Positions 5,580 through 5,863 of a stretch of DNA of 5,863 nt are shown piece by piece. The translations under genes were made by a program, and so were the position numbers. The notes under the pieces are model-generated. The model searched no databases. It was not told where the DNA came from and saw only the letters and a list, made by a program, of their open reading frames with translations. Each line of letters starts with the position of its first letter. The first letter of the stretch is position 1. Source of the DNA: an uncultured Rhodocyclaceae bacterium (lineage in GTDB: Bacteria; Pseudomonadota; Gammaproteobacteria; Burkholderiales; Rhodocyclaceae); the NCBI GenBank assembly GCA_937892345.1, contig CALAGF010000213.1:1-5863 (forward strand), given 5' to 3'.

Positions 5580-5863
5580 TCGATAACTGCCCGAGCGGCC
5601 TTTTCTGCATTGTTCTGCTGCAGCAGTACATGCAACTCGGTAAAGGTTGATTCCACAGCCCGTGCGTTGTCCTTATCTTCATAAAGTGCAACCAGCGCCT
5701 CCGCCAGTCGTTCCGGGGTGGCATCATCCTGAAGGATTTCCGGTACCACGAATCGTCCGCACAGCACGTTGGGCAAACCAACATAGGGCAGATAAGCCAT
5801 ACGCTTCATCAACCAGTAGGAGAACTTGGCGATCTTGTAGGTAATGACCATCGGCCGCTTGAT
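5567..5863 (-). CDS. lpxB: Lipid-A-disaccharide synthase, C-terminal part (cut by window edge)
   Basis: The last 98 residues of LpxB are present, and the reading frame stays open through the right edge, so the gene's 5' part lies outside the window (family length about 380). LpxB is a peripheral inner-membrane glycosyltransferase (GT19) that joins UDP-2,3-diacylglucosamine and lipid X to form the disaccharide core of lipid A. The fragment begins IKRPMVITYKIAKFSYWLMKR and contains the conserved PYVGLPNVLCGRFVVPEILQ (residues 26-45), which matches the family's YVSLPNLLAGRELVPELLQ-like region next to the UDP-sugar site. An internal ATG at 5851 is methionine 5 of this fragment and is not the gene start. 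The 3' end overlaps rnhB by 13 bases. Its presence marks a Gram-negative bacterium. No internal defect is seen. Confidence 0.95.
   Translation of the reverse strand: MKRPMVITYKIAKFSYWLMKRMAYLPYVGLPNVLCGRFVVPEILQDDATPERLAEALVALYEDKDNARAVESTFTELHVLLQQNNAEKAARAVIECLR

Noticed and set aside
4839..5684. Plus-strand open frame of 281 codons opposite the methyltransferase, rnhB and lpxB
   Set aside because: It runs antisense across three intact conserved genes and its translation has no domain-like pattern.

Overview
This window is ordinary housekeeping sequence from a Gram-negative proteobacterium, preceded by 50 bases of synthetic DNA. The moderately high GC content, the lpxB-rnhB-RNA methyltransferase order and the protein sequences suggest a betaproteobacterium, possibly of the Rhodocyclaceae/Azonexaceae type. 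That placement is an inference from gene order and remembered family sequences, not from a search.

Layout. Bases 1-50 are Illumina P7-side adapter: the end of P7, an 8-base index and the full read-2 primer site. Genomic sequence therefore starts at base 51, and the left edge is almost certainly a contig end. Bases 51-176 are a non-coding leader with several short direct and inverted repeats. A plus-strand cluster follows: a universal stress protein (177-623), phosphoenolpyruvate carboxylase ppc (623-3385, overlapping usp by one base) and the PEP synthase regulatory kinase/pyrophosphorylase ppsR (3397-4215, 11 bases after ppc). After only 6 intergenic bases comes a convergent minus-strand cluster, which reads from the right edge leftward: the 3' end of lpxB (lipid A disaccharide synthase), rnhB (ribonuclease HII) and a SpoU/TrmH-family RNA 2'-O-methyltransferase. 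lpxB overlaps rnhB by 13 bases and rnhB overlaps the methyltransferase by 4.

How the genes fit together. The plus-strand cluster concerns the PEP/pyruvate/oxaloacetate node: Ppc consumes PEP to make oxaloacetate, PpsR switches PEP synthase (gene not in this window) off and on, and the stress protein may tie the group to energy or stress state. The minus-strand genes belong to the widespread lpx-rnhB arrangement and are translationally coupled through overlapping ends. All complete genes keep their catalytic motifs and show no frameshift or truncation; lpxB is cut only by the window edge.

I found no mobile element, CRISPR array, tRNA, rRNA, toxin-antitoxin pair, defence gene or convincing undescribed system. 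The points most worth a second look are the adapter contamination, the usp-ppc-ppsR arrangement, the repeat-rich usp leader and the very tight convergent junction.
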